Below are positions 8,343 through 18,116 of a stretch of 64,000 nt of DNA, one piece after another. Position 1 is the first letter of the stretch; the number at the start of each line of letters is the position of its first letter. Source of the stretch: Flavobacterium fluviale. Lineage in GTDB: Bacteria > Bacteroidota > Bacteroidia > Flavobacteriales > Flavobacteriaceae. Location: assembly GCF_003312915.1 (NCBI RefSeq), contig NZ_CP030261.1, forward strand, positions 3,410,001 through 3,474,000, given 5' to 3'. The translations under genes were made by a program, and so were the position numbers. The notes below the pieces were generated by a model. That model searched no databases and was not told the DNA's origin. It saw only the letters and a list, made by a program, of their open reading frames with translations.

Positions 8343-10031
8343 ATGAAAATATCAGGGGCAGAAGCCGTTATAAGATGTTTATTAGCAGAAGGTGTAGACT
8401 TGGTTTATGGTTATCCGGGAGGAGCAATCATGCCGGTTTATGATGAATTATATAAATTTCAAGATCAGTTACACCATGTATTAGTACGCCACGAACAAGG
8501 CGCAACACATGCGGCTCAAGGGTATGCAAGAGCTACAGGAAAAGTAGGAGTGGCAATCGCAACATCAGGACCAGGTGCAACAAACCTTGTAACAGGAATT
8601 GCAGATGCTCAAATCGATTCAACTCCGTTAGTTTGTATTACAGGACAAGTTGGAAGACATTTATTAGGATCCGATGCTTTTCAGGAAACAGATATTATCG
8701 GAATTTCAACTCCGGTTACAAAATGGAATTTTCAGGTAACTGAAGCTTCTCAAATTCCAGAAATTATTGCAAAAGCATTTTATATTGCTCGTTCTGGACG
8801 TCCAGGACCTGTATTAATTGATATTACTAAAAATGCTCAATTTGATGAGTTTGATTTTAGTTATGAAAAATGTACTGGAATAAGAAGTTATGTTCCCGTT
8901 CCGAAATTAAAATTAGATAAAGTTGCCGAAGCTGCAGCTTTAATTAATAGTGCGCAAAAACCACTTATTGTTTTTGGTCAGGGAATTATTTTAGGTCAAG
9001 CCGAAGCTGAATTTAAAGCTTTTGTAGAAAAATCTGGAATTCCTGCAGCTTGGACAATTTTAGGATTATCGGCATTGCCAACAGATCATCCTTTGAATGT
9101 GGGAATGCTGGGAATGCACGGGAATTACGCACCAAATTTGCTTACAAACGAATGTGACGTTTTAATTGCATTAGGAATGCGTTTTGATGACCGTGTTACT
9201 GGAAATTTAAAAACGTACGCTAAACAAGCAAAAGTAATTCACTTTGAAATTGATCCAGCAGAGGTTGATAAAAATGTAAAAACAGAAGTTGCAGTTTTAG
9301 GAGATGTAAAAGAATCTTTAGCAGCTTTACTTCCTTTAATTGATGCAAAATCTCACGACTTGTGGTTCAACCAATTTAGAGAATTAAGAAATATTGAATT
9401 TGAATCTGTAATTAAAGAAGAATTAAATCCAACGAATGGCAAAGGAATTTCAATGGGAGAAACTATTGAAATGATCAATAAACATTCAAATGGAGATGCA
9501 ATTATCGTTTCAGATGTTGGTCAGCACCAGATGTTTGCTTGCCGTTATGCCAAATTTAATTCGACTAAAAGTAATATTACTTCAGGAGGTTTAGGAACTA
9601 TGGGATTTGCTCTGCCTGCTGCGATTGGGGCAAAAATGGGAAAACCAGAACGTGAAGTAGTTGCGATTATTGGTGATGGAGGCTTCCAGATGACAATTCA
9701 AGAGCTTGGAACAATTTTTCAAACCAAAGTTCCTGTGAAAATTGTGATTTTAAACAATGAATTCTTAGGAATGGTACGTCAATGGCAGGAATTGTTCTTT
9801 GATAACAGATATGCTTCAACAAAAATGATTAATCCAAATTTCATTGCAATTGCCGAAGGATATTATATCAAATCTAAAAAAGTTACGCAAAGAGAAGATT
9901 TAGATGCAGCGGTCGCTGAGATGCTGGCCTCAAAAGATTCTTACTTCTTGGAAGTTATGGTGGAAAAAGAAAATAACGTTTTTCCTATGATTCCAACAGG
10001 AGCTTGTGTTTCAGAAATTAGATTAAGTTAA
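8343..10031 (+). CDS. ilvB: Acetolactate synthase, large catalytic subunit
   Basis: A ThDP- and FAD-dependent enzyme joining pyruvate with pyruvate or 2-oxobutyrate, the first shared step of Val/Ile synthesis. I place the start at ATG 8343 (MKISGAEAVIRCLLAEGVD). The open frame reaches back to a TTG at 8325, but that adds only a short non-conserved lead. The catalytic glutamate is E51 in VRHEQGATHAAQGYAR. The ThDP/Mg motif GDGGFQMTIQEL continues to the Asn of ILNNEFLGM. At 562 residues it has the three expected domains. The 160-bp gap from ilvD contains A/T-rich repeats but no clear promoter. Confidence 0.95.
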   Translation: MKISGAEAVIRCLLAEGVDLVYGYPGGAIMPVYDELYKFQDQLHHVLVRHEQGATHAAQGYARATGKVGVAIATSGPGATNLVTGIADAQIDSTPLVCITGQVGRHLLGSDAFQETDIIGISTPVTKWNFQVTEASQIPEIIAKAFYIARSGRPGPVLIDITKNAQFDEFDFSYEKCTGIRSYVPVPKLKLDKVAEAAALINSAQKPLIVFGQGIILGQAEAEFKAFVEKSGIPAAWTILGLSALPTDHPLNVGMLGMHGNYAPNLLTNECDVLIALGMRFDDRVTGNLKTYAKQAKVIHFEIDPAEVDKNVKTEVAVLGDVKESLAALLPLIDAKSHDLWFNQFRELRNIEFESVIKEELNPTNGKGISMGETIEMINKHSNGDAIIVSDVGQHQMFACRYAKFNSTKSNITSGGLGTMGFALPAAIGAKMGKPEREVVAIIGDGGFQMTIQELGTIFQTKVPVKIVILNNEFLGMVRQWQELFFDNRYASTKMINPNFIAIAEGYYIKSKKVTQREDLDAAVAEMLASKDSYFLEVMVEKENNVFPMIPTGACVSEIRLS

Positions 10032-10036
10032 GAAAA

Positions 10037-10105
10037 GGTTTCAAGTTTTAAGTTTCAAGTTTCACTCCCGATAGCTATCGGGGTTGAAACCTGAAACCTG
10101 AAACA
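10037..10105. repeat. Inverted heptad repeat with CCCGA palindrome
   Basis: Copies of GTTTCAA/GTTTTAA (10038-10063) face copies of TGAAACC (10084-10105). Between them sits a perfect 16-bp palindrome CCCGATAGCTATCGGG (10067-10082). The element lies between ilvB and ilvN and would fold as a long hairpin inside the operon mRNA. Confidence 0.75.
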
Positions 10106-10123
10106 AAATAAACTAAAAAACAA

Positions 10124-10645
10124 ATGGAAGATAAAACATTTACCATATCGGTATACTCAGAAAATAACGTGGGTTTATTAAATAGAATATCTGGAATATT
10201 CTTAAAGCGTCACATTAATATATTAAGTCTAAATGTTTCTGAATCAGAAATAGAGAATGTTTCGAGATTTATCATTGTAGTAAACACTACAGAAAAATGG
10301 GTTCAGAATATTGTTGGACAAATCGAAAAACAAATTGAAGTTATAAAAGCATTCTATCACACAGATGAAGAGACAATTTATCTTGAGAATGCACTGTTCA
10401 AAATCGCTTCAAATTTATTGTTTGATGAAAAACAAATTCAAAATATAATCAAAGACAGCCAGTCTACGATTGTTACAGTTTCAAGAGATTTCTTTGTGAT
10501 TTCAAAATCAGGAAGACGTTCAGAAATTGAAGAATTGTACGAAAAATTCAAACCGTACGGAATTATGCAGTTTGTACGTTCAGGAAGAATTTCGGTTTCT
10601 AAAGAAAAAATGGAAATCTCTTCATTATTAGAATCTTATAAATAA
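10124..10645 (+). CDS. ilvN: Acetolactate synthase, small regulatory subunit
   Basis: The regulatory partner of IlvB, raising its activity and carrying feedback inhibition by valine. Residues about 5-75 form the ACT domain ([20 protein letters not shown], then the [11 protein letters not shown] strand-turn). The rest matches the C-terminal ALS small-subunit domain ([35 protein letters not shown]). The length of 173 residues is usual. It follows ilvB across the 92-bp repeat element and precedes ilvC by 47 bp, so the four ilv genes read as one operon. Confidence 0.93.
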   Translation: MEDKTFTISVYSENNVGLLNRISGIFLKRHINILSLNVSESEIENVSRFIIVVNTTEKWVQNIVGQIEKQIEVIKAFYHTDEETIYLENALFKIASNLLFDEKQIQNIIKDSQSTIVTVSRDFFVISKSGRRSEIEELYEKFKPYGIMQFVRSGRISVSKEKMEISSLLESYK

Positions 10646-10692
10646 AAAACAATTTAGTTACTATAACATTATCATTAAACATTAAAACAAAA

Positions 10693-12162
10693 ATGGCAAA
10701 TTATTTCAATACATTACCACTGAGATTACAATTAGAACAATTAGGAGTTTGTGAATTTATGGAGCAGTCTGAGTTTGCAGACGGGATTGCAGCATTAGCA
10801 GGGAAAAAAGTTGTAATTGTAGGCTGTGGAGCACAAGGTTTGAATCAAGGATTAAATATGAGAGATTCTGGCTTAGATATTTCTTATGCATTACGTGCAG
10901 ATGCAATAGCTGAAAAAAGAGCTTCTTATAAAAATGCAACTGAAAACGGTTTCACTGTAGGAACTTATGAAGAATTGATTCCAACTGCAGATTTAGTTTG
11001 TAACCTTACACCAGACAAACAACATACAGCGGTGGTAAATGCTATTATGCCATTAATGAAAAAAGACTCTACATTGGCTTATTCTCACGGATTCAATATT
11101 GTAGAAGAAGGAATGCAGATTCGTGAAGATATCACTGTAATTATGTGTGCTCCAAAATGTCCTGGTTCTGAAGTTCGTGAAGAATACAAAAGAGGTTTTG
11201 GTGTTCCAACACTTATCGCAGTTCACCCAGAAAACGATCCAAACGGTCTTGGTTTAGATCAGGCAAAAGCTTACGCTGTAGCAACTGGAGGACACAGAGC
11301 TGGAGTTTTAAGATCATCATTCGTTGCTGAAGTAAAATCAGATTTAATGGGTGAGCAGACAATTCTTTGCGGTTTATTGCAAACTGGATCTATTTTATGT
11401 TTTGATAAAATGGTTGAAAAAGGAATCGATGCTGCATATGCTTCTAAATTAATTCAATACGGATGGGAAACTATCACCGAAGCTTTGAAGCACGGTGGTA
11501 TTACAAATATGATGGATCGTTTGTCAAATCCTGCAAAAATTGAAGCATATGAATTGGCTGAAGAATTAAAAGACATTATGCGTCCATTATTCCAAAAGCA
11601 CCAAGACGATATTATTTCTGGAGAATTCTCAAGAACTATGATGGCTGACTGGGCTAATGATGATGTGAACTTATTAAAATGGAGAGCAGCAACGGGAGAA
11701 ACTAACTTCGAAAAAACAGCGCCGCAAGAAGCTCCAATTGCTGAGCAGGAATATTTTGATAATGGAGTATTAATGATTGCAATGGTAAAAGCTGGTGTTG
11801 AATTAGCTTTTGAAACTATGACTGAAGCAGGAATCATCGAAGAATCTGCTTATTATGAGTCATTACACGAATTACCATTAATTGCAAACACTATCGCAAG
11901 AAAGAAATTATTCGAAATGAACCGTGTAATTTCTGATACTGCAGAATACGGTTGTTATTTATTTGATCATGCATGTAAGCCTTTATTGACTGAATTCATG
12001 AAAAAAGTGGAAACTAATATTATAGGTAAGCCATTTTCAACTTCAAATGCAGTAGACAACGCAGTACTAATCGCTGTAAATAAAGAAATCCGCCAGCACC
12101 CGATCGAAGAAGTAGGAGCATGGTTGAGAGAGTCTATGACAGCAATGAAAAAAATTGGATAA
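10693..12162 (+). CDS. ilvC: Ketol-acid reductoisomerase, class II
   Basis: NADPH-dependent isomerisation and reduction of acetolactate or acetohydroxybutyrate, the second shared step of Val/Ile synthesis. At 489 residues it is the long class II form with a duplicated knotted domain, as in E. coli and plants, rather than the ~330-residue class I form. The dinucleotide fold is [20 protein letters not shown], followed by the cofactor-selecting [14 protein letters not shown] loop. [15 protein letters not shown] and the repeated Glu/Asp-bearing helices of the C-terminal domain follow. It is the last gene of the ilv operon; ilvA does not follow it here. Confidence 0.96.
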   Translation: MANYFNTLPLRLQLEQLGVCEFMEQSEFADGIAALAGKKVVIVGCGAQGLNQGLNMRDSGLDISYALRADAIAEKRASYKNATENGFTVGTYEELIPTADLVCNLTPDKQHTAVVNAIMPLMKKDSTLAYSHGFNIVEEGMQIREDITVIMCAPKCPGSEVREEYKRGFGVPTLIAVHPENDPNGLGLDQAKAYAVATGGHRAGVLRSSFVAEVKSDLMGEQTILCGLLQTGSILCFDKMVEKGIDAAYASKLIQYGWETITEALKHGGITNMMDRLSNPAKIEAYELAEELKDIMRPLFQKHQDDIISGEFSRTMMADWANDDVNLLKWRAATGETNFEKTAPQEAPIAEQEYFDNGVLMIAMVKAGVELAFETMTEAGIIEESAYYESLHELPLIANTIARKKLFEMNRVISDTAEYGCYLFDHACKPLLTEFMKKVETNIIGKPFSTSNAVDNAVLIAVNKEIRQHPIEEVGAWLRESMTAMKKIG

Positions 12163-12178
12163 TTAAAAAATTGGGAAT

Positions 12179-12203
12179 TCCCGCAAAATTGGATTTTGCG
12201 GGA
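12179..12203 (+). terminator. Hairpin after ilvC
   Basis: CCCGCAAAAT (12180-12189) pairs with ATTTTGCGGG (12193-12202) with a very short loop. The following bases (ATTTGCAC) are not a T run, so termination here is uncertain. Confidence 0.45.
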
Positions 12204-12283
12204 TTTGCACTGTATCAATGATTTGTAATATTTTGAATTAGTAAGCACTTATTAAGAAAATAGATATAGATGCATATTGCATT

Positions 12284-12497
12284 CACTTAACTTTAACGAG
12301 ATTAAGTTAAGTGAGGCTGATCCCTTATAATGGGGTATATTTTGATAAAATATACTTGTTGAAATTTCTGTTTTAATTAATAAAGATGCTGCTATTTTCA
12401 AAATAGAGAAAAGTATTGTAAAGCAGTTTTAAAAAATTAATTGTTATTGAAATTTGTTAAATTAAAAAAGGCATAATATCTATATTATGCCTTTTTT
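12284..12497 (+). ncRNA. Structured intergenic region, possible small RNA
   Basis: The 493-bp gap between ilvC and acs has no credible ORF but several strong hairpins in a row. These are CACTTAACTT / AAGTTAAGTG (12284-12313), CCC...GGG (12322-12334), GTATATTTT-GAT-AAAATATAC (12335-12355), and a textbook terminator AAAAAAGGCATAATA / TATTATGCCTTTTTT (12464-12497). A terminator ending about 260 bp after the ilvC hairpin suggests a separate transcript or a long trailer. A further dyad GGTTTAAAA / TTTTAAACC (12512-12536) precedes acs. No known RNA family was recognised. Confidence 0.35.
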
Positions 12498-12655
12498 GCC
12501 CTTTCTAAATAGGTTTAAAAAGTAAAATTTTAAACCATATGCAAATAATTATCATATTTTATTAAAGAAATGTTTTTTTTTGATAAAATTTATGAATTAA
12601 ATTGTTTCTAGAATACATTCAGATTTAATACATTTATAAAAAAATTCAACAAACG

Positions 12656-14566
12656 ATGAGCTATTACAAAATTGAAAATTTAGAACAATATTTCAAACAT
12701 TACAATAAGTCAATAAGGGAGCCAAGAAAATTTTGGGGAAAAATAGCTGAGGAGAATTTCACATGGTACCAACAATGGGAAAAAGTAGTTGATTTTAATA
12801 TGGCTGAAGCTGAAGTAAAATGGTTTACAGATGCTAAAGTTAACATTACAAAGAATTGCATTGATAGACATTTAAGCAAAAGAGGAGAGAAGACGGCGAT
12901 TATTTTTGAACCGAACGATCCTTCTGAAGATGCATTACATATAACGTATAACGAATTATACGAGACAGTTTCAAAAATGGCAAACGTTCTGCGTGAACAA
13001 GGTGTTCGCAAAGGAGATAGAGTTTGCATTTATTTACCAATGATTCCAGAATTAGCCGTTTCTGTATTAGCTTGTGCTAGAATTGGAGCTATACATTCTG
13101 TTGTTTTTGCTGGATTTTCTGCTTCTGCAGTTTCAGCAAGAATTAATGACTGTGAATCTAAAATGGTTATTACATCTGATGGTGGTTACAGAGGCAACAA
13201 AACAATTGACTTAAAAGGAATTGTTGATGAAGCTTTAGAAACATGCCCATCTGTAGAAAGAGTTTTAGTAGCAAAAAGAACTAAAACTGATGTAAAAATG
13301 AAAGAAGGCCGTGATATTTGGTTAGAGCCCTTATTAGAAGCAGCTTTAGACAATAGCGTTGCCGAAATTATGGATGCCGAAGATCCTTTATTTATTTTAT
13401 ATACTTCAGGATCAACTGGTAAACCAAAAGGTATGGTTCATACTACTGCAGGTTACATGGTTTATACAGCGTATACTTTTAAAAATGTTTTCAGCCACGA
13501 AGAAAATGATATTTTCTGGTGTACTGCAGATATCGGATGGATTACAGGACATTCTTATATTCTATACGGACCTTTGTTGAATGGCGGAACAACAGTTATT
13601 TTTGAAGGTGTACCTTCGTATCCAGATTTCAGCCGTTTTTGGGAAATTATCGAAAAACATAAAATTACACAATTTTATACAGCACCAACAGCTATTCGTT
13701 CGCTTGCAAAAGAAAGCTTAGATTATATTCAAAAATATCCTTTAAAATCTCTTAAAGTTATTGGTTCTGTTGGAGAGCCAATTAACGAAGAAGCTTGGCA
13801 CTGGTTTAATGACCACGTTGGAGATAAGAGATGTCCGGTTGTAGATACATGGTGGCAGACAGAAACTGGTGGAATCATGATTTCTCCAATCGCTTTTGTT
13901 ACACCAACTAAACCAACTTATGCTACTTTGCCATTACCAGGAATTCAGCCGGTTTTAATGGATGAAAAACGTAATGAAATTGAAGGAAACCAAGTTGTAG
14001 GAAGTTTATGTATTAAATTTCCTTGGCCGGGAATTGCCAGAACAATCTGGAACAATCACGAACGTTACAAAGAAACTTATTTCTCTTCTTTCCCTGGAAA
14101 ATATTTTACAGGAGACGGAGCATTAAGAGACGAAGTTGGATATTACAGAATTACCGGTAGAGTAGATGATGTCGTAATTGTTTCTGGTCATAATTTAGGT
14201 ACAGCGCCAATTGAGGATGCAATCAACGAACATCCTGCAGTTGCAGAGTCTGCTATTGTTGGAGTTCCTCATGACATCAAAGGAAATGCTTTGTATGGTT
14301 ATGTTATTTTAAAAGAAACGGGAGAAGTTCGTAATAAAGAGAATTTGTCTAAAGAGATCAATCAATATATTGCAGACCACATTGGGCCAATTGCCAAATT
14401 AGACAAAATTCAGTTTGTTTCTGGATTACCAAAAACACGCTCTGGAAAAATTATGCGTAGAATTTTACGTAAAATAGCTGAAGGAGATTTTTCTAATTTT
14501 GGAGATACTTCAACTTTATTAAATCCAGAAGTTGTAGAACAAATTATGAAAGAAAGAATTTCTTAA
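12656..14566 (+). CDS. acs: Acetyl-CoA synthetase (AMP-forming)
   Basis: Activates acetate to acetyl-CoA through acetyl-AMP, scavenging acetate in the cytoplasm. The N-terminal ACAS segment is followed by the adenylate P-loop YTSGSTGKPKG (about residue 249). Then come the acetate-pocket motif DTWWQTETGG, the hinge region YRITGRVDDVVIVSGHNLGT, and the C-terminal SGKIMRRILRKIA, whose lysine is the usual acetylation-controlled catalytic residue. At 636 residues it is close to the E. coli enzyme. It has its own upstream region and terminator, and faces the exonuclease/DUF294 pair that often accompanies acs in other bacteria. Confidence 0.95.
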   Translation: MSYYKIENLEQYFKHYNKSIREPRKFWGKIAEENFTWYQQWEKVVDFNMAEAEVKWFTDAKVNITKNCIDRHLSKRGEKTAIIFEPNDPSEDALHITYNELYETVSKMANVLREQGVRKGDRVCIYLPMIPELAVSVLACARIGAIHSVVFAGFSASAVSARINDCESKMVITSDGGYRGNKTIDLKGIVDEALETCPSVERVLVAKRTKTDVKMKEGRDIWLEPLLEAALDNSVAEIMDAEDPLFILYTSGSTGKPKGMVHTTAGYMVYTAYTFKNVFSHEENDIFWCTADIGWITGHSYILYGPLLNGGTTVIFEGVPSYPDFSRFWEIIEKHKITQFYTAPTAIRSLAKESLDYIQKYPLKSLKVIGSVGEPINEEAWHWFNDHVGDKRCPVVDTWWQTETGGIMISPIAFVTPTKPTYATLPLPGIQPVLMDEKRNEIEGNQVVGSLCIKFPWPGIARTIWNNHERYKETYFSSFPGKYFTGDGALRDEVGYYRITGRVDDVVIVSGHNLGTAPIEDAINEHPAVAESAIVGVPHDIKGNALYGYVILKETGEVRNKENLSKEINQYIADHIGPIAKLDKIQFVSGLPKTRSGKIMRRILRKIAEGDFSNFGDTSTLLNPEVVEQIMKERIS

Positions 14567-14584
14567 GTAAAACTATAGAACAAT

Positions 14585-14620
14585 AAAAAATGCCTCTTAT
14601 AAATTTAAGAGGCATTTTTT
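14585..14620 (+). terminator. Terminator after acs
   Basis: AAAAAATGCCTCTTA (14585-14599) pairs with TAAGAGGCATTTTTT (14606-14620): a perfect stem with flanking A and T runs, able to work in both directions. Confidence 0.85.
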
Positions 14621-14656
14621 TATGTTTAATCTAAAAGAAAAACGGCTTAACAATTT

Positions 14657-14728
14657 GTCAGACTGAGCGAAGTCGAAGTCCCACAAAGTGATTCTGCAAA
14701 CTGACTTCGACTTCGCTCACTGTGACAA
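14657..14728. repeat. Long inverted repeat between convergent genes
   Basis: A left arm reading TGTCAGACTGAGCGAAGTCG then AAGTC faces a right arm GACTTCGACTTCGCTCA then CTGTGACA. They form an imperfect stem of about 25 bp with a ~20-base loop. The higher G+C than its surroundings suggests a dispersed genomic repeat. Confidence 0.65.
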
Positions 14729-14772
14729 TCGATAATTTTCTTTTATAGAAATTTTAAAAAAGAATTTCACTT

Positions 14773-15369
14773 TTATTTAATTCCTAAACGAGATTTCAAC
14801 TTCAAAAATAATAGACCGATTCTGTAAGCATCTTCAGAAGAAGAATTTCGATCACTTTTTGGAATTTTATAAATTTCGCATAAATCATCAAGCGAAAACT
14901 GTTTGTCATTTATATCAGTAAGTTTTCTGTACATCACGTCAACATCAAGAGCCTCATTTTTTAATCGGCCGCAATCAAGACGCTCCAAAGCAGCATTAAG
15001 CATTTCAACATCAAAATTAATATGGTGTCCAACCAAAACTGAATTCCCGATAAAATTCACCAGAGCTTCAAGTGCATCTGGTTCAGGCATTTTCATCATT
15101 TTGCTTTCAATGATAAATTCATTTGAAAGACCATTATCCTGAAGATATTTGTATTGAAGCAAAACAGTTTCAAAACTTTCTTTAATAACAATACTATTAT
15201 CAATAACTGAGAATGCACCAAGAGACAATATTACATCCTTATCCGGATTTAACCCTGATGTTTCTGTTGATAAAACAACAAATTTATTAGGTTTAGTTTC
15301 GAATTTAGTTAAATAATCTTTCCAGAATTCTGGATAATCTTTATTAATATTTTTCAGCCAGTCTAGCAT
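14773..15369 (-). CDS. DnaQ-like exonuclease fold, altered active site
   Basis: A 198-residue protein of the DEDD 3'-5' exonuclease fold (DNA polymerase III epsilon-like). Motif I should read D-x-E but here is S34-T-E36 (VVLSTETSGL). Motif II keeps its Asp (VGHHINFD120). Motif III keeps D180 (SSSEDAYRIG), but the His five residues before it is N175. Two of the five metal-site or catalytic residues are therefore replaced, and nuclease activity is doubtful. It starts 2 bp after the stop of the cNMP/CBS/DUF294 gene, so the two are surely cotranscribed. Seen: fold motifs and substitutions. Inferred: a regulatory or binding role rather than catalysis. Confidence 0.85.
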   Translation of the reverse strand: MLDWLKNINKDYPEFWKDYLTKFETKPNKFVVLSTETSGLNPDKDVILSLGAFSVIDNSIVIKESFETVLLQYKYLQDNGLSNEFIIESKMMKMPEPDALEALVNFIGNSVLVGHHINFDVEMLNAALERLDCGRLKNEALDVDVMYRKLTDINDKQFSLDDLCEIYKIPKSDRNSSSEDAYRIGLLFLKLKSRLGIK

Positions 15370-15371
15370 AT

Positions 15372-17285
15372 TTATGAGAATTGTGTCAATTGAAATTTAC
15401 TCTTAATCAGTTCCTCAAGGTCTTTCATTGGGGTTAAAGCATTTTTTAATTTCTCCTTGTCAGTTTTTGACATTTCTCTCAAATTAATATATTGGCCAGA
15501 GTCGTCATTTTTTAATCCTTCAACAGTTCTAAACTTCGAAAGTGTTAAGAAAGCATCTGCACAGCTTAAATAAATTTCGGCATTTTTAGAATCTGTGATT
15601 GCTAATTGCTTGAATCTTAGGTAAGTATTTTGGATTCCTTTTATGTTGGCATTTAATATCAGCAAACGTGCACCATCAATTAATGGCATTAGAGCACGAG
15701 TTTTTATGTCAAATTTTCCTTTGTGCGGACCTTCTTCTTCAATGATGAATTTTTTGAAGAAGCTTAGAGGAGAATTTCTTTTTAAAGCATCATTTCCTAA
15801 AAAGTCAAAAAACAGAGTATTGTTGACCGCATTTTTGAAAATAACATTTTCGATGGCTTCTTCAATTTTTGGTTCACCAAAAACAATTTCGTAATCAAAG
15901 AAAATACTACTCAAGTCATTACTGTTTTCACCTGGAGTATTCATCCAGCTGTTGTATTGTTTTGTCCAGTCGCTCAATGACTTACACCAAAGCATATTGC
16001 TTCCCATGTGTCCATTAGGGCAATATTCGTAACCTACTTTTTCAAGTATAGAAGTTGTTCTTTTAGCTAATCTCAAGAAATAATCTTTTACTTCTCTGTA
16101 TTTTTCAGGTGTAACATCTTCAAAAATTAAAATACTGTCTTGGTCTGTAAGTAATAGTTGTTCCTTACGGCCTTGACTTCCAATACTTAACCAAGCAAAA
16201 CGTGCAGGAGGGGAGCCTAAATCTAAAATAGAAAGCTCAACAGCGCGTTTAATGATTGCCAGATTAATTTCGCTCGCAATATTACTTACATGCGAGATTG
16301 GAATATTTTTTTGAATTGAATTTTGAATCAAATCTGATAAACGATCACGAATTTGTTTTAAATCTTTTGGAAGTTGTGAACGTTTAATCTCTTTGATTAA
16401 AACACCAGGGTTACTAGCTTGAGCCACAATAAGATCGTGTTCAGAAATAATTCCTTTTACGACAGATTTGCTTGTTCCGTCTTTTGTAACGCATAGGTGT
16501 GTCACATTATGTTTCAGCATTAACAATTGCGCCTCTGCCAATGAAACATTTTCTAAAACCGTAACAACCGGCGATGACATAATTTTGTCAATAGTTTCAG
16601 TAATAGGATAACGCCCTGTTGCAATCTTCGAAGATAAATCGGCATTGGTAACAATACCAATAGGGTGATTTTTTTCGCAGATTATAATATTATCGACCAT
16701 CGAATCGGTCATTAAAATCGCAACATCTTTAATAATATGATTGGATTGCGTTGTTAATGGCGAATTATTATAGTTAAGTGACTGAATATATTGCATTTCA
16801 GTCTGCTGATCTAAGAAATCAGTATCAGAAATCAATTTGCCATTTGAGCTGACGCTGTCTTTTGTATGTCTTGAATTTACAGCAAAACTCTCTAGCAAAA
16901 AGTTTAAAACATCTGAATTATTGGCAACAAAAGGTCTAAACACAGCAATTGGAATAGCATAAATAATACTTTCTTCACGTGCTTTAGCGGTCATCATATA
17001 ATTATTTTTGGCAAAAAACGGACGTAAACCAAAAATATCACCTTCATGACATTTGTTTATGATCGTTTCTTCAGCATCTGCAATAGTCGTAAGGTTAATT
17101 ACGCCAGAAGCTACAACATAAAAACTATCATGAAGCGGATCATTATTTTGAAACAATACCGCATGTTTTTCTAAATTGATGACACGAATATTCGTGGCAA
17201 TATCTGATAATTCCTGAAAAGTTAAATTATCAAATGGTTTGTATTCTTTTAAAAAATCTGCAATATGCTCAGCGACTGTATTCAT
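15372..17285 (-). CDS. cNMP-binding, CBS-pair, DUF294 nucleotidyltransferase-like protein
   Basis: A cytoplasmic multi-domain sensor of 637 residues. A Crp-like cyclic-nucleotide-binding domain covers about 10-130 (GDIFGLRPFF). A pair of CBS domains covers about 170-290 (MSSPVVTVLENVSLAEAQLL). A DUF294 GlnD-like nucleotidyltransferase domain from about 340 has the metal motif GSQGRKEQLLLTDQD, and the DUF294 C-terminal domain follows. No membrane segment was found. It is known from conserved neighbourhoods near acetyl-CoA synthetase and acetate uptake genes, together with a DnaQ-like exonuclease; here it lies convergent to acs with that exonuclease downstream. The nucleotide or adenylate it senses is unknown. 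Confidence 0.9.
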   Translation of the reverse strand: MNTVAEHIADFLKEYKPFDNLTFQELSDIATNIRVINLEKHAVLFQNNDPLHDSFYVVASGVINLTTIADAEETIINKCHEGDIFGLRPFFAKNNYMMTAKAREESIIYAIPIAVFRPFVANNSDVLNFLLESFAVNSRHTKDSVSSNGKLISDTDFLDQQTEMQYIQSLNYNNSPLTTQSNHIIKDVAILMTDSMVDNIIICEKNHPIGIVTNADLSSKIATGRYPITETIDKIMSSPVVTVLENVSLAEAQLLMLKHNVTHLCVTKDGTSKSVVKGIISEHDLIVAQASNPGVLIKEIKRSQLPKDLKQIRDRLSDLIQNSIQKNIPISHVSNIASEINLAIIKRAVELSILDLGSPPARFAWLSIGSQGRKEQLLLTDQDSILIFEDVTPEKYREVKDYFLRLAKRTTSILEKVGYEYCPNGHMGSNMLWCKSLSDWTKQYNSWMNTPGENSNDLSSIFFDYEIVFGEPKIEEAIENVIFKNAVNNTLFFDFLGNDALKRNSPLSFFKKFIIEEEGPHKGKFDIKTRALMPLIDGARLLILNANIKGIQNTYLRFKQLAITDSKNAEIYLSCADAFLTLSKFRTVEGLKNDDSGQYINLREMSKTDKEKLKNALTPMKDLEELIKSKFQLTQFS

Positions 17286-17645
<360 letters not shown>

Positions 17646-18029
17646 CTATTCATATAATTTATTCAAAATAATTTCTTTAGGAACCAAATCTCCGCCGCCA
17701 CGTTTTGTGAATTGTAAAACTCCTTCATTTGTTATTAGAACTGCGCTCGAAGAAATTCCGTCTTTATCTTTAAGTTTGATTACAGCTCTGTCGCCAAGCG
17801 GATACACATGTCCGGAAACTTCTAAGATTCCAGAATTTAATTCTTTATGTTCGCTTGTAACTTCTGCAGTTCCATAAATTGCATAATTCGACTGTGCAAT
17901 TGTAATTGTGAAAATATATTCTTTTTTGCAGTTTTTACAATTTTCATTACTCCAGGTTCCAGAAAATCTATTGTGCTGTGAATATGACTTTAGAGAAATT
18001 AAAATTGCCAGAAAAAGAAATTTTTTCAT
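17646..18029 (-). CDS. Small secreted protein, unknown
   Basis: The frame is open from 18083, but the start at ATG 18029 is preferred because it begins directly with a signal peptide, MKKFLFLAILISLKSYSQ. The upstream extension would overlap the terminator of the preceding gene. The mature part is about 109 residues and beta-rich, with a CKNCKK pair near its N-terminus and a KRGGGDLVPKEI turn near the end. No family was recognised. A terminator and 87 bp separate it from the next secreted protein upstream, so it probably has its own promoter. Confidence 0.7.
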   Translation of the reverse strand: MKKFLFLAILISLKSYSQHNRFSGTWSNENCKNCKKEYIFTITIAQSNYAIYGTAEVTSEHKELNSGILEVSGHVYPLGDRAVIKLKDKDGISSSAVLITNEGVLQFTKRGGGDLVPKEIILNKLYE

Positions 18030-18070
18030 TGTAGATTGTTTTATTGAAAATTTGAGCCAAATATAAAACA

Positions 18071-18100
18071 AAAAAAGCATCATAAATTATGATGCTTTTT
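18071..18100 (-). terminator. Terminator after small secreted protein
   Basis: AAAAAAGCATCAT and ATGATGCTTTTT pair around AAATT, with A and T runs on both sides. It ends the gene at 18117-18533. Confidence 0.75.
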
Positions 18101-18116
18101 ATAAGTTATTTTAAAA

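Noticed and set aside
11454..11837. 127-codon frame antisense to ilvC
   Set aside because: A mirror of the ilvC coding pattern with no promoter, no protein-like motif and full overlap with an essential gene.
12284..12536. 6S RNA, tmRNA or known riboswitch between ilvC and acs
   Set aside because: I could not match any conserved core of these families; it is only called structured DNA of unknown role.
12700..13029. 109-codon frame antisense to acs
   Set aside because: A shadow of the acs frame, with composition expected from reverse-reading a real gene.
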